NCBI GenBank assembly: GCA_024516035.1
Contig: CM044958.1
Location: forward strand, 1,419,566 to 1,483,565
Source of the DNA: Bactericera cockerelli
Lineage: Eukaryota > Arthropoda > Insecta > Hemiptera > Triozidae
DNA length: 64,000 bases
Reading direction: 5' to 3'
Every line of letters begins with the position of its first letter. The stretch's first letter is position 1. This document shows positions 50,901 through 54,959 of this stretch, one piece after another. A program made the translations under genes and the position numbers. The notes beneath the pieces are model-generated. The model saw only the letters and a list, made by a program, of their open reading frames with translations, ran no database searches and was not told the origin of the DNA.

Positions 50901-53227
50901 TACAATCGAACCTTGATGTAAAAGTACTCAAGGGATTTTTTTTCTTATATCCAGGTTTCTCCTATAAAGTGAAATTTTCTTATGCATAGAGAGGTAAATT
51001 GGACCTGAAAATTGTTCTCTTAATATCTAGGTTTCTCTTATAAAGAGAAATTTTCTTATGCATAGAGAGGTAAATTGGACCTGGACATTGTTCTCTTATA
51101 TCCAGGTTTCTCTTATAAAGAGCTCATATTTTCTTATGCATAGAGAGGTAAATGGGACCTGAAAATTGTTCTCTTACATTCGGGTTTCTCTTATAAAGAG
51201 CTCATATTTTCTTATGCAAAGAGAGGTAAATGGGACCTGAAAATTGTTCTCTTACATTCGGGTTTCTCTCATAAAGAGCTCATATTTTCTTATGCAAAGA
51301 GAGGTAAATTGGACCTGGACATTGTTCTCTTATATCCAGGTTTCTCTTATAAAGAGCTAATATTTTCTTATGCATTGACTACTGCCCGTAGTCCAGAGAT
51401 CCCGAGTTCGATCCCCGGTTGGAGCAGACTTTTCGTAGAAAATTCTGTTCCCTCCAAACACGTGAGGCTGGCATTTCCGGCCCTACCCAGGCTGGGTGAG
51501 GTTAATGTGGGTAGCTGGTACGATTCCCAGCGAATGGAGGGTAACACCCCCGTCCAGATAAGGACGTTAAAACCAAATAGAATCGTTGGCGTTAGGAAGG
51601 GCATCCAGCCATAAAAACGTGCTCCACCCTACCAACCTCAACCATGAGGTTGAACAATGCCGACCCCAAAAGCAACATAAGCTAATATGGGATAAAGGCA
51701 AGGGAGATATATAGAGAGGTAAATTGAACCTGAACAGTGTGTTCTCTTATATCCAGGTTTCTCTTGTAACCAGGTTTGACTTTAATGGACTTCAAAGCAA
51801 AAAAAGAAATCCCTTGTTGGGCCCTTGGGTTATAGAGGAAAAGCCGAAGTACAATAGTTGATTGCACAGAAATATGTGCTTCGGGACGAGGTAACGTCGA
51901 TGACAGGTTCAACACACCAGTTCTCGTTCATTCACTGATGTTAAGCAACGTCCCGCGTGGCAATGGGTGACCATTCAAATTCGAGCCCTCGTGATGTCAT
52001 TCAGGCTGGATGAGATTAATTTGAGTAGCTGGTTTGTGAGTTTCCAACGAATGGAGGGTGAAACCTCTATAGGTATTATATTGCATTGTAGCGTCCTTAT
52101 CTGTATTAAGTATATTGAGTTGTAGCGCCATCTCTAGGTATTCTATTGCATTGTAGCGCCCTCTATACGTATCTTTTTTTTTAATTTGATCATATTACGA
52201 AACTCTCAAACCAGCTGGCCTCATTAAAATCACCCAACCTGGCTTGGGCCGGAATGCCAGCATCACGAAGTCTTCACCTCGCTGGACGCTGCTTAATTTC
52301 GGTGATCCTGCGAGAACCGGTGCATTCAACGTGCCATCGACGCTGGCTGATTATGAGATTGAGAGTGCTTTCTGGAACCAGGACCGAGTCCCACAGTTTA
52401 GGAAACGATGGCACTAAAGCACTTGACTAACAATATATACGTAAATCTCTTTGTATCGAACTTAAATTGAATTGTACAGTAGAACCCCGTTATTTTGATC
52501 CCCGATATTATGAACTTCGGATAAAATGAACTTTTTTTTCGGTTTTTTTTTTTTATTTTTTTTTTGAAATGGAAATTTTCTTTAATTTCTCAAGAATTAC
52601 TGACTTCTTTAGATCCTCACTATATGTCTATGTATAATGTACATACATATTTTGCATTTATGTACCTAATCTGTACTTAAATTAACATTCAAATACATGT
52701 ACGCCCGTTCATAATTATGTCTAAAATTTGCCTAATTTCCCTTTCTTTTACCTCTGATTATATGGAACCCCAATATATGAACTTTTGGTTAACCAAACTG
52801 GAAGATTTCCTCTTCCCAAAGAAAAAACGTGTACCTGTACAACCCTTATATTGGAACCCCAATATAAGGGTTGGGTGGAAGAGATTGCCATAGGCAATAA
52901 ACCCGCCCTTTAGTTAGGACTTATGTTTTTGTTTTATATTTTCTATTCTTTTTCATTTTCATTGTATATATTGTTTCCATTTTTTCCATTGTTAAATTAA
53001 TTATTTCTATGTACATAATGTCTATTTATACCTAATAAAGCGTTGTATAATAATAATAATACGCTACCTCTACTCCCAGATCAACCAGGCATGGTCCATC
53101 AAGACAGAAACAGAGCTGTACAGGAGGCACCGCAGTATTCTCAGTGAGGGGGGGCGGGGCCTGACTATGGGCGCCCTCTACTGGCAGCTCAATGATGTCT
53201 GGCAGGCGCCCTCGTGGTCCTCAATTG
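26389..53227 (+). CDS. MANBA: Beta-mannosidase (GH2, lysosomal); 3' end outside window
   Basis: Eleven exons (26389-26518, 27717-27875, 28759-28913, 30346-30536, 31754-32015, 38436-38607, 39358-39553, 40577-40767, 43266-43456, 50121-50395, 53080-53227) give about 690 residues of an expected ~880-900. The enzyme removes beta-linked mannose from N-glycan fragments in the lysosome. A signal peptide ([16 protein letters not shown]) is followed by the sugar-binding domain ([41 protein letters not shown]), [14 protein letters not shown], and the barrel with [10 protein letters not shown] and VWQDFMFAC. Acid/base Glu (~477) lies in WAGNNENE, nucleophile Glu (~573) in RFCSEYG. Exon 7 is one base short, breaking the frame near 39420. 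Introns reach 6.7 kb and are packed with transposons. Confidence 0.95.
26535..26655 (+). repeat. GACAGACGGATA microsatellite
   Basis: Degenerate (ACAGACGGATAG)n repeat of about 120 bp, 16 bp after the exon 1 donor. Confidence 0.8.
26653..26918 (+). mobile_element. SINE family B, 5'-truncated
   Basis: Starts at AAGCGCGCTAGGCATTGCAC, then GGTTCGATTCC, GGATGTTCGGGGTCCACTC, CCTCGTGAGGAAAAATGAG, and ends CCACCCACTAAAATTGTGAC and TTATTATTAG. Confidence 0.82.
26986..27358 (+). mobile_element. SINE family A split by a nested family E SINE
   Basis: Family A (CTGTCCCGGTAGCTCAGTGG .. GGGCAGAATAAATAAGGCG) is interrupted by a minus-strand family E copy at about 27118-27268. The host word GATTTTTACCACA occurs on both sides of the insert, a clear target duplication of 13-14 bp. 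This shows E inserted after A. Confidence 0.88.
27430..27690 (-). mobile_element. 5S-derived SINE, family F, abutting exon 2
   Basis: Minus strand: GCCAGCGTCGATGGCATG, TTGAATACACCGGTTCCC, AGTTAAGCGACATCCAGCG, CTTGGATGGGTGACCATTC (5S box region), core, GTTAAACCCCACTTAAAA. It ends 26 bp before exon 2. Confidence 0.9.
27717..27875 (+). CDS. MANBA: MANBA exon 2
   Basis: 159 nt, phase 1 to 1. Encodes [47 protein letters not shown]: the conserved VPG..H/YSDL and RYND/E..RWV..DW blocks of beta-mannosidases. Donor ACGC|GTAAGT, inside which a 21-bp array starts. Confidence 0.95.
27876..28109 (+). repeat. 21-bp minisatellite starting in the MANBA exon 2 donor
   Basis: Eleven units of AAGTTGACCACCATCTAAAA(T) begin with the donor GTAAGTTGACC at 27876. 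Later units read AATAAGTTG (one ATACGTTG, one ATGAGTTG), so most lack the GT. Units are otherwise nearly identical, with ACAACC and ACCAAC variants. Confidence 0.94.
28176..28405 (+). mobile_element. SINE family C, full length
   Basis: GGTAGTCAAGTGGTTAACGC, TCTGGCAATCCAGGTAGCGT, box B GGTTCGAATCCC, CACCCAGTTCATGCATTTTT, TTGCCTGGTGGTTATACC, TCCACTAGAGAGTGATATTA. Confidence 0.87.
28410..28758. other. MANBA intron 2, 3' part
   Basis: Holds a T21 run at 28468-28488 followed by GGCTTTAACGGCAGGATTC and CTCTTCCACCCAACC, the latter like the GGTTGGG LINE 3' end in reverse. Otherwise unassigned. Confidence 0.45.
28759..28913 (+). CDS. MANBA: MANBA exon 3
   Basis: 155 nt, phase 1 to 0: [59 protein letters not shown]....GNT.NMF matches the family directly. 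Donor CAG|GTACTT is weak. Confidence 0.94.
28938..29222 (+). mobile_element. Chimeric SINE: family A head on family B body
   Basis: The 5' part TATAGCTCAGTGTTAAAAGC, GGCACTCTGTGAATCCAGG and AGAAGTCACGGGTTCGA is family A. From box B on, CCAGCAGGGCAAGATTTC, TCTGCTCTGTACTTGGG, ATACCTCGTGAGGAAAAAT, GCGCTACCCACTAACATTG is family B. The switch lies within GGGTTCGA. Confidence 0.88.
29223..29395 (+). pseudogene. Possible transposon ORF remnant
   Basis: An open frame ending TAA at 29395 reads [57 protein letters not shown]. Composition looks protein-like and resembles C-termini of anonymous transposon proteins, but I cannot name the family. No upstream coding sequence survives. Confidence 0.35.
29497..30254. 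mobile_element. ACTTCCGA palindrome element with GGTCTGTC microsatellite
   Basis: Starts TTTACTTCCGAGAAATTTC..GAAACCGGAAGTATTG, then GTTCGTTTTTGTAAAAAA, a (GGTCTGTC)n tract at 29643-29700 and AAACGATTCCTTGTAACGCG, CGGAAACTACTCGACGG. The palindrome plus reversed GTTTCTGAGATTTACGCG reappears at 54307-54385. Autonomous partner unknown. Confidence 0.45.
30255..30320 (+). mobile_element. LINE 3' tail before exon 4
   Basis: TTTTGTACATATGTTTTCTT, CTAATAAAGTGTTTAATAAT, AACAATAAC. Same tail type as at 26205-26312 (CTAATAAAGTGTTTAGTAAT). It ends 25 bp before exon 4. Confidence 0.6.
30346..30536 (+). CDS. MANBA: MANBA exon 4
   Basis: 191 nt, phase 0 to 2: [20 protein letters not shown], ..[31 protein letters not shown]. 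The SF.WDWGP.FP..GIW signature is diagnostic of beta-mannosidase. GC-rich relative to flanks. Donor TCTG|GTGAGT. Confidence 0.95.
30583..30818 (+). mobile_element. SINE family A with long (TTA)n tail
   Basis: CTGTCCCGGTAGCTCAGTGG, GTGGGTTCGAAACCCAGCCG, GGACATGACAAGTTATCC, ATATGTCTTGGGCTTACTGC, GAAGTATACATAAGACG and about 13 TTA units. Confidence 0.88.
30819..31025 (+). mobile_element. SINE family F directly after family A
   Basis: TAGCCAGCGTCGATGGCACG, TTGAATACACCAGTTCTCAT, CTGAAGTTAAGCAACG, GTGGCCATTCAAATTCG, then AATCAGGCTGGGTGAGGTTC, GGAGGGTGAAACCCCCGTCG. Confidence 0.82.
31026..31524. other. MANBA intron 4, unassigned part
   Basis: No clear element except (AAT)n at 31100 and a self-similar pair around ACTGCAAAAATCGCTTACGG / GGTTACTGAGCAAG. 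AT-rich. Confidence 0.4.
31525..31736 (-). mobile_element. LINE 3' end, GGTTGGG family, abutting exon 5
   Basis: On the minus strand AAAGGGTTGGGTGGAAGAG, GGCAATAACCCCGCCC, TTTAGTTAGGATAAAT, CTAATAAAGCGTTGTATAAT. It ends 17 bp before exon 5. Confidence 0.78.
31754..32015 (+). CDS. MANBA: MANBA exon 5
   Basis: 262 nt, phase 2 to 0: [40 protein letters not shown].., [18 protein letters not shown]. An Ig-like beta-sandwich linker domain, less conserved. Acceptor GTTTCCCTTAG, donor AAG|GTAACC. Confidence 0.92.
32050..32155 (+). mobile_element. LINE 3' tail (CTTGATCAAGTTTTG type)
   Basis: TAGCACGCCCTTGATCAAG..GTAAATAAAACTTGATTAA. Inverse copies at 13840 and 18690. Confidence 0.55.
32161..32413 (+). 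mobile_element. CTAGCCGT..TATATATAGAGATT element (Helitron/Helentron-like), copy 1
   Basis: AACTAGCCGTTTGTCCGTGC, TTTTTCTGGACAAAGCGATA, ATTTTTCGCTATCTCTTACC, TAGTCCTTTTTTCTG and terminal TTTATATATAGAGATT. A second copy is at 39131-39341. Non-autonomous; class assignment is inference from the CTAG..TATAGAGATT architecture. Confidence 0.55.
32440..32640 (+). mobile_element. SINE family C
   Basis: GGTAGTCAAGTGGTTAACGC, GGTCATTTCGGTAGCGTAGG, CACAATGCATGAATTTTTCC, GTAGAAAATGCTTTAAGC, CTTCCACTAATTAATT. Confidence 0.8.
32641..33157. other. MANBA intron 5, unassigned, with poly-A run
   Basis: A short reversed LINE tail (ACATTTGGATCAAGCTTTAT at 32964) and an A-run near 33083-33107. Otherwise nothing recognised. 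Confidence 0.45.
33158..33310 (+). mobile_element. SINE family E
   Basis: CAACCGACCTCAGTAGCTTG, ATCGATAAGGCGACGGACTT, box B GGTTCAAGTCC, GTTTGAGTAGTTGTGATATC, ACGAAAGTGATTAACAC, ATTGATAACTAAC. Confidence 0.87.
33372..33586 (+). mobile_element. SINE family A
   Basis: GTCTGTCCCGGTAGCTCAG, GTGGGTTCAAAACCCAGCCG, CCATTTGGGAATTTTACCAC, CGTCTTGGGCTTACTGCTGG, CGGGCAGTATAAATAAGGCG, (TTA)n. Confidence 0.87.
33590..35323 (+). pseudogene. LINE ORF2 fragment: reverse transcriptase, intact reading frame
   Basis: Open for about 577 codons with no stop or frameshift; in-frame Met at 33941. RT motifs in order: [51 protein letters not shown] (motif A), [14 protein letters not shown] (motif B), IFADDLKLS (motif C, FADD), and the thumb-side [17 protein letters not shown]. 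The missing N-terminal AP-endonuclease and ORF1 make it non-autonomous. Classification to the Jockey/CR1 group is from motif style. An intact frame implies a fairly young insertion. Confidence 0.9.
36350..36705 (-). mobile_element. SINE family G in the hAT-like element
   Basis: Minus strand: GAGCGCACGATTAGCTCAG, CTCGCTTGCCATGCGGAAGG, box B GGTTCGATCCCCCGTGCC, then CAATTGTTTGTAAGGGATAC, TGCTCTCGTGTTGACCC, CATCAGAGGGGAGGCATAC, GTTTCATGGCTACG. Confidence 0.82.
37104..37197 (+). mobile_element. SINE family D head fragment
   Basis: CAGCCTCCGTGGCGTAATGG, TACTGCCCGTAGTCCAGAG, GGTTGGAGCAGACTTTTTGA, AAAATTCTGTAG; then it switches abruptly to the TGCGCTGTG repeat. Confidence 0.78.
37198..37310 (+). 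repeat. Dispersed repeat GTGCGCTGTGTTTGGTT, copy 1
   Basis: GTAGTGCGCTGTGTTTGGTT, AAAACTTCGACTTGAG, ATTTGGCCCTAAGAGTACC. The second copy, at 63716-63815, reads ATAGTGCGCTGTGATTGGTT, AAACTCCGACTGGAG, GTGGCCCTAAGAGTC. Class unknown. Confidence 0.6.
37443..37640 (+). mobile_element. SINE family A, decayed
   Basis: GTCTGTTCTGGTAGCTCATT, TTCGTGGGTTCAAAACA, CCATTTGGCATTTTTACCAC, ATGTCTTGGGCTTACTGC, GAGCAGTATAAATAAGGTG, TTATTAATATT. Confidence 0.8.
38436..38607 (+). CDS. MANBA: MANBA exon 6
   Basis: 172 nt, phase 0 to 1: [67 protein letters not shown] and GFRT are hallmark GH2 sequences at the start of the barrel. Acceptor CGTCTTTTTCAG. Confidence 0.95.
38752..38942 (+). repeat. (GA)n microsatellite
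   Basis: About 190 bp of nearly pure GAGA with a few AAG and GATAGATA interruptions. Confidence 0.95.
38965..39115 (+). mobile_element. SINE family E
   Basis: TAACCTCAGTAGCTTGATCG, GGGACTTGCAACCTGGAAG, GGTGGTTCAAGTCCCGG, GTTTGAGTAGTTGTGATATC, TTAACACAAATATGATAACT. Confidence 0.86.
39131..39341 (+). mobile_element. CTAGCCGT..TATATATAGAGATT element, copy 2, abutting exon 7
   Basis: AACTAGCCGTTGGCCCGTGC, CTGGACAAAGCGATAATGG, TCAATTCTGAGACATTTTTC, TAGTCCTTTTTTCTG and TATATATAGAGATT. It has a deletion relative to 32161-32413 and ends 16 bp before exon 7. Confidence 0.6.
39358..39553 (+). CDS. MANBA: MANBA exon 7 with one-base deletion
   Basis: The first 63 nt read [20 protein letters not shown] in the frame set by exon 6. 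The rest reads [44 protein letters not shown] in the next frame. The exon is 196 nt where phase needs 197. The break is at ATCCC|GCCCAC (39418-39422); a single lost C in this C-rich run would explain it. Both halves align with the family without other damage. Donor GAT|GTACGT. Confidence 0.9.
39583..39729 (-). mobile_element. LINE 3' end (GGTTCAGTGGAAGAG variant)
   Basis: Minus strand GGGGTTCAGTGGAAGAGA, CAGGCTTTAACCTCGCC, ACCAATAAAGTGTTGAATAA, then (TTA)n. It split an intronic word, AGATCTA|..|TCTAATAGAGG, implying a short target duplication. Confidence 0.65.
39733..40300 (+). repeat. ~190-bp tandem triplication in MANBA intron 7
   Basis: TCTAATAGAGGTCGGTGTGA recurs at 39733, 39923 and 40113. 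Each unit holds CTCCTTGTGGGACCCCAACC, a family C SINE head (GTTAACGCGCTAGTCTGG..GGTTCGAATTCC) cut at ATGAATTTTTC, and GTCAAGTGCAGGTTACAA. The last words resemble sequence directly after the exon 7 donor (GTAAGTCAAGTGGTTACAAT). Confidence 0.88.
40331..40540 (+). mobile_element. SINE family C
   Basis: CTGGTCTGGTAATCCAGG, CACCCAGTGCATGAATTTTT, GTAGAAAATGCTTTGAGC, CGCCTGGTGGTTACCTTCC, GCTAAAGAGTATTATTATTA. Ends 36 bp before exon 8. Confidence 0.83.
40577..40767 (+). CDS. MANBA: MANBA exon 8 (acid/base Glu)
   Basis: 191 nt, phase 0 to 2: [20 protein letters not shown], ..[35 protein letters not shown] and W.GNNENE are diagnostic; the first Glu of NNENE corresponds to human Glu457. Confidence 0.96.
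41063..41345 (+). mobile_element. 5S-derived SINE, family F
   Basis: AGCACGTTGAATACACCAG, AGGACTTGGATGGGTGACC (5S-like), CATTCAAATTCGAACCCTCG, CCCGGCCCCTCTCAAGCTGG, GAATGAAGGGTAACACC, AGTTGAAAGCAACGTTC, poly-A. Confidence 0.87.
41439..41572 (+). pseudogene. U1 snRNA 5' fragment (nt 1 to Sm site)
   Basis: Begins with the exact U1 5' end ATACTTACCTGG and continues colinearly: stem-loop I (GATCAAGAAGG), stem-loop II with the U1A site ATTGCAC, TTGACCCCTGCGA, stem-loop III with intact arms GTATTC/GAATAC, and Sm site TAATTTTTGG. The 3' terminal hairpin is missing; R2-type LINE sequence follows instead. Upstream lies an ACTTCCGA palindrome repeat, not a recognisable snRNA promoter. Together this argues for a retrocopied pseudogene. 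Confidence 0.9.
41592..42413 (+). pseudogene. R2-type LINE C-terminus: zinc knuckle and restriction-like endonuclease
   Basis: First segment: [60 protein letters not shown] (R2-like region after the RT). After a frameshift near 41850 comes [20 protein letters not shown] (C-x2-C-x8-H-x4-C) then, from Met 41949, [20 protein letters not shown] and [10 protein letters not shown], which fit the restriction-like endonuclease, with Cys where Pro usually precedes the Asp. Stop at 42411-42413. RT and N-terminal domains are absent. Confidence 0.83.
42414..43007. other. Possible R2-like 3' UTR and unassigned intron
   Basis: Includes the palindrome CCAGTCAAAGACTGG at 42508, a Lys-codon-rich stretch (42590-42650) and a short 3-fold repeat ACATCTAAAGTGATGTCGTT near 42900-42990. 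The LINE 3' end is not defined. Confidence 0.4.
43008..43251. mobile_element. SINE C fragment (minus) and SINE E (plus), abutting exon 9
   Basis: 43008-43083 is a reversed family C piece (GAGAATGCCTAAGGCATTAA, CTACCTGGATTACC). 43105-43251 is family E with a degraded start (ATCGATAAGGCGGGCGACTT, GGTGGTTCAAGTACC, TTGATATCACGAAAGTG) and a T-run. It ends 14 bp before exon 9. Confidence 0.78.
43266..43456 (+). CDS. MANBA: MANBA exon 9
   Basis: 191 nt, phase 2 to 1: [70 protein letters not shown] and NPYD..YGD fit the barrel region between the two catalytic residues. Confidence 0.95.
43498..43757 (-). mobile_element. TATACTTATAAAAG..GACAGCCCACTAGT element, copy 1
   Basis: AATCTATACTTATAAAAGAG, (GACT)n, ACTGGTAAGTCCTAGGAAGC, TTTGGTAGGTAGCTTTGTC, CCCGCAAAGCGGGCGACAGC, CCACTAGTC. 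An inverted, truncated copy is at 46755-46940. In reverse it reads ACTAGTGGGCTGTCGCCCGC, like many arthropod Helitron-type ends. Confidence 0.6.
45431..45853 (+). mobile_element. CTAGCTAAAACC..TATATATAGAGATT element with nested SINE C
   Basis: The ends TACTAGCTAAAACCTGGC and TTTTATATATAGAGATTA match the architecture of 32161-32413. A minus-strand family C SINE is nested at about 45505-45695 (CACTTTTAACTGGAAGGTAA..ACTTGATTACCAGTGCAC). Confidence 0.5.
46755..46940 (+). mobile_element. TATACTTATAAAAG element, inverted truncated copy
   Basis: GGGAATTTCGAAAAATCCCG, CAAAGCTACCCACCAAATTT, CAGCTTCCTAGGACTTACC, (AGTC)n, CTCTCTTTTATAAGTATAGA. Reverse complement of most of 43498-43757, lacking the GC-rich end. 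Confidence 0.7.
47353..47612 (+). repeat. 45-bp minisatellite x ~6
   Basis: GAGGCATGGCCTTCTATGTA then TCTTACCTAACCCTACTATA recurs every 45 bp. Since 45 is divisible by 3, the open frame repeats [15 protein letters not shown], which is not taken as a gene. Confidence 0.93.
48511..48748 (+). pseudogene. pogo-like transposase N-terminus, broken
   Basis: [41 protein letters not shown] resembles the psq/CENP-B-type DNA-binding start of pogo-like transposases (MPRNYKRK..W..E.M..A...V..G..S.R.A). A stop at 48634-48636 and a shift follow; [10 protein letters not shown] continues out of frame. The DDE domain is missing. Confidence 0.75.
48995..49345 (+). mobile_element. SINE family D nested in the pogo-like element
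   Basis: CAGCCTCCGTGGCGTAACGG, GTTCGATTCCCGATTGGAGC, CGGCCCCACCCAGGCTGGG, GCGAATGGAGGGTGAAACC, CTCTCACCACCGTGATTTAG, ending (TTA)n. Confidence 0.87.
49798..50120. other. MANBA intron 9 end
   Basis: AT-rich with an A-run at 49949-49972; the pyrimidine tract TTCTCCTCCCCCCCCTCTAG precedes exon 10. No transposon end close to this acceptor. Confidence 0.5.
50121..50395 (+). CDS. MANBA: MANBA exon 10 (nucleophile Glu)
   Basis: 275 nt, phase 1 to 0: [40 protein letters not shown], ..[50 protein letters not shown] carries the nucleophile (human Glu554), followed by HRQHH/LPGGN. GC-rich. Donor CAG|GTCCGT is non-ideal. Confidence 0.96.
50440..50500. repeat. TACTTTCCTTAT palindrome
   Basis: ACGAATACAATACTTTCC..ATAAGGAAAGTAAAAA, a hairpin of 12-bp arms, identical in type to 25095-25137. 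Confidence 0.6.
50930..51770 (+). repeat. ~62-68-bp tandem array interrupted by a SINE
   Basis: Units contain GTTCTCTTATATCCAGG, TTTCTCTTATAAAGAG, TTTTCTTATGCATAGAGAGG and TAAATTGGACCTG. About seven imperfect copies to 51376, then the family D SINE, then one more copy (51707-51770). Flanking ATCGAACCTTGATGTAAAAG and GACTTTAATGGACTTC suggest an old element edge. Confidence 0.8.
51377..51705 (+). mobile_element. SINE family D inside the tandem array
   Basis: GACTACTGCCCGTAGTCCAG, GTTCGATCCCCGGTTGGAGC, GGCCCTACCCAGGCTGGGTG, GCGAATGGAGGGTAACACC, TACCAACCTCAACCATGAGG, AAGCAACATAAGCTAATATG. Confidence 0.87.
51892..52350. mobile_element. Inverted pair of family F (5S) SINEs
   Basis: Plus copy 51892-52080: TTCAACACACCAGTTCTCG, GATGTTAAGCAACGTCCCG, CAATGGGTGACCATTC, GAATGGAGGGTGAAACC. 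Minus copy 52165-52350: GCCAGCGTCGATGGCACG, TTGAATGCACCGGTTCTCGC, AGCGTCCAGCGAGG, GGGTTGGGTGATTTT-like core. CATTGTAGCGCCCTCTA repeats separate them. Confidence 0.82.
52478..52860. mobile_element. pogo/Tigger-like terminal fragments
   Basis: CAGTAGAACCCCGTTATTTT, GATCCCCGATATTATGAACT, later TGGAACCCCAATATATGAAC, resemble ends of Tigger-type elements. GGTTAACCAAACTGGAAGAT recurs at 53658. No coding part. Low confidence. Confidence 0.35.
52862..53060 (+). mobile_element. LINE 3' end, GGTTGGG family, abutting exon 11
   Basis: AAGGGTTGGGTGGAAGAGAT, GGCAATAAACCCGCCC, CCTAATAAAGCGTTGTATAA, (TAA)n. Ends 19 bp before exon 11; nearly identical to 684-875. Confidence 0.82.
53080..53227 (+). CDS. MANBA: MANBA exon 11 (last visible)
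   Basis: 148 nt, phase 0 to 1: [74 protein letters not shown] are hallmark sequences. Donor ATTG|GTGAGT. The next expected block (EYGGKWKMLHYFA) is not found before 64000. Confidence 0.96.
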
Positions 53228-53235
53228 GTGAGTTG

Positions 53236-53370
53236 TTAGGGCAAAATCAATCGACAAATTCTATAACTCAAGTCATTGCCAAGCGTCGGTTTTCCCTATC
53301 TTACACAGTACGGAATCCGTGACTTAGCGATACAGAGGTATTAGAAAAACTTCTATTAATTTCGCCCTTA
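53236..53370. mobile_element. ~135-bp inverted-repeat element (MITE-like), copy 2, in the exon 11 donor region
   Basis: TTAGGGCAAAATCAATCGAC at the left, TTCTATTAATTTCGCCCTTA at the right; CTTACACAGTACGGAATCC inside as in 2427-2560. It starts 8 bp after the exon 11/intron boundary. Confidence 0.65.
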
Positions 53371-53931
53371 GAGTTTAAGAAGCAATGGGGATATAGGTAA
53401 AAATAAACTGCCAGTTATGAGGGGTATTTTTCTTTTGGGTAAAAAAAAAAAAAAAAATCCATCAGGTTCGATATTTCCATTTTATTCCAAGGTCAACTTC
53501 TGGATTTTTTTATTTTATTTAGTAACAGGATAACATTATTTATACAAAGGTATTTTTCCTAAGCTAAAGCTTCTAAGAAATTTTCGTAAAAGAAAAATGC
53601 GTTTCGGTACTTAACCAATAAAAGAACAGGAAACAAGAATTTTCTACTTCCATTTTGGTTAACCAAACTGGAAGATTTCCTCTTCTCAAAGAAAAATGAC
53701 TTACTTCGAGTTTAGTTCATTTTATTCCCGTTGCGTCCACTTTGGTTAGAAAGGAAAATACAGCTATGGACCCAATACTTCCTCGTGTTTGGTTCACATT
53801 GCAAAAAAAAAAAAATATTTTCTTCAGCCATCGGAGTAATAAAACTTTTTTTTTTTTTTTTTACAAAAACGACACCAAAAAAAAAAATGTATTCAAACAT
53901 TGGTTTCAGTTGTTCGTAAGGGATACCTTCC

Positions 53932-54485
53932 GATGGGTTTATTTTTCTTCTGCTCTAATGGTTGGATGTTTGGGGTCCACTTATTCCTCGTGAGGACAAA
54001 TGAGTAGCTGCTTTAATGTGAAATAGCGACCAGTACCAGTGGCGGAAATATAGGTAAAACTACGTCTCCTATATTTGTACAAAATTTCGACAAAATCTGT
54101 TATTATTATTATTAATGTAGTATGCTTTATTAGGTAAGACAAATATACAGTAAAATACAATGAAATTGTAAAAAAAAAAATAAGTAGATTGAACAAAGGA
54201 ACAAGAAAAACTAAAAAAAAAAAGAATGAAGCTAATGTCCTACCTAAAGGGCGGGGTTATTGCCTGTGGCAATCTCTTCCACCCAACCCTTTATGTGTCC
54301 AGTAGTTTCTGAGATTTACGCGTTATAAGGATTTTACAAAAACGAACACATTACTTCCGATATTAGAAATTTATCGGAAGTATAGATAGTACAAAATACG
54401 GTCTATTAAAGTGGTAAAGTCCCATGATTCTGCGCTACCCACTAAAATTGTGACAACACAAAGAAAAAAATATTATTATTATTTT
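53932..54485 (+). mobile_element. SINE family B split by a reversed LINE 3' end
   Basis: The left part TTCTTCTGCTCTAATGGTTG, GGGGTCCACTTATTCCTCG, GTGAAATAGCGACCAGT and right part TATTAAAGTGGTAAAGTCCC, ATGATTCTGCGCTACCCACT frame a minus-strand LINE 3' end at 54113-54293 (GGGTTGGGTGGAAGAGATTG reversed) and an ACTTCCGA palindrome fragment (54300-54385). Confidence 0.78.
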
Positions 54486-54959
54486 ATTAACCTATCACCA
54501 TATTAATTTATTATCCCTTCTTCTGTTTACTTTTTCTCTTTCCCTCTCGCGCTTTCTCTTTTTGCTGAATTAATAAACTAAACTTGAAATTAATGAAGGA
54601 GCTTATGTATACGAAATTGGAGATTTTGAAGGCAATATCGTGCTATCGTATGACGCGTTGCTTGAACTAATGAACCCTGTATATTATTAGTTAGAGACTT
54701 ACTGACCTGGAAGTTCAGACATTGAAACTTGAGCCCTATGTGCACTTACATAAGTACATATACTGGGTGACGAGGTCAACTTTTGGGTCCTGACTCGTGA
54801 CGGAAATTTGTTTAATAAGGCTAGGTAACCATTTTCGTTTTGAGTAGGTACCTATAGAAACTGCCTTTGTAAAAAAAACTGTTACCAAATTTTGTGGTTT
54901 ACGAGTGAGCCTATATTGAAGTACAACTTTGCAATAACCAAACATTCCGTTTCAACGTT

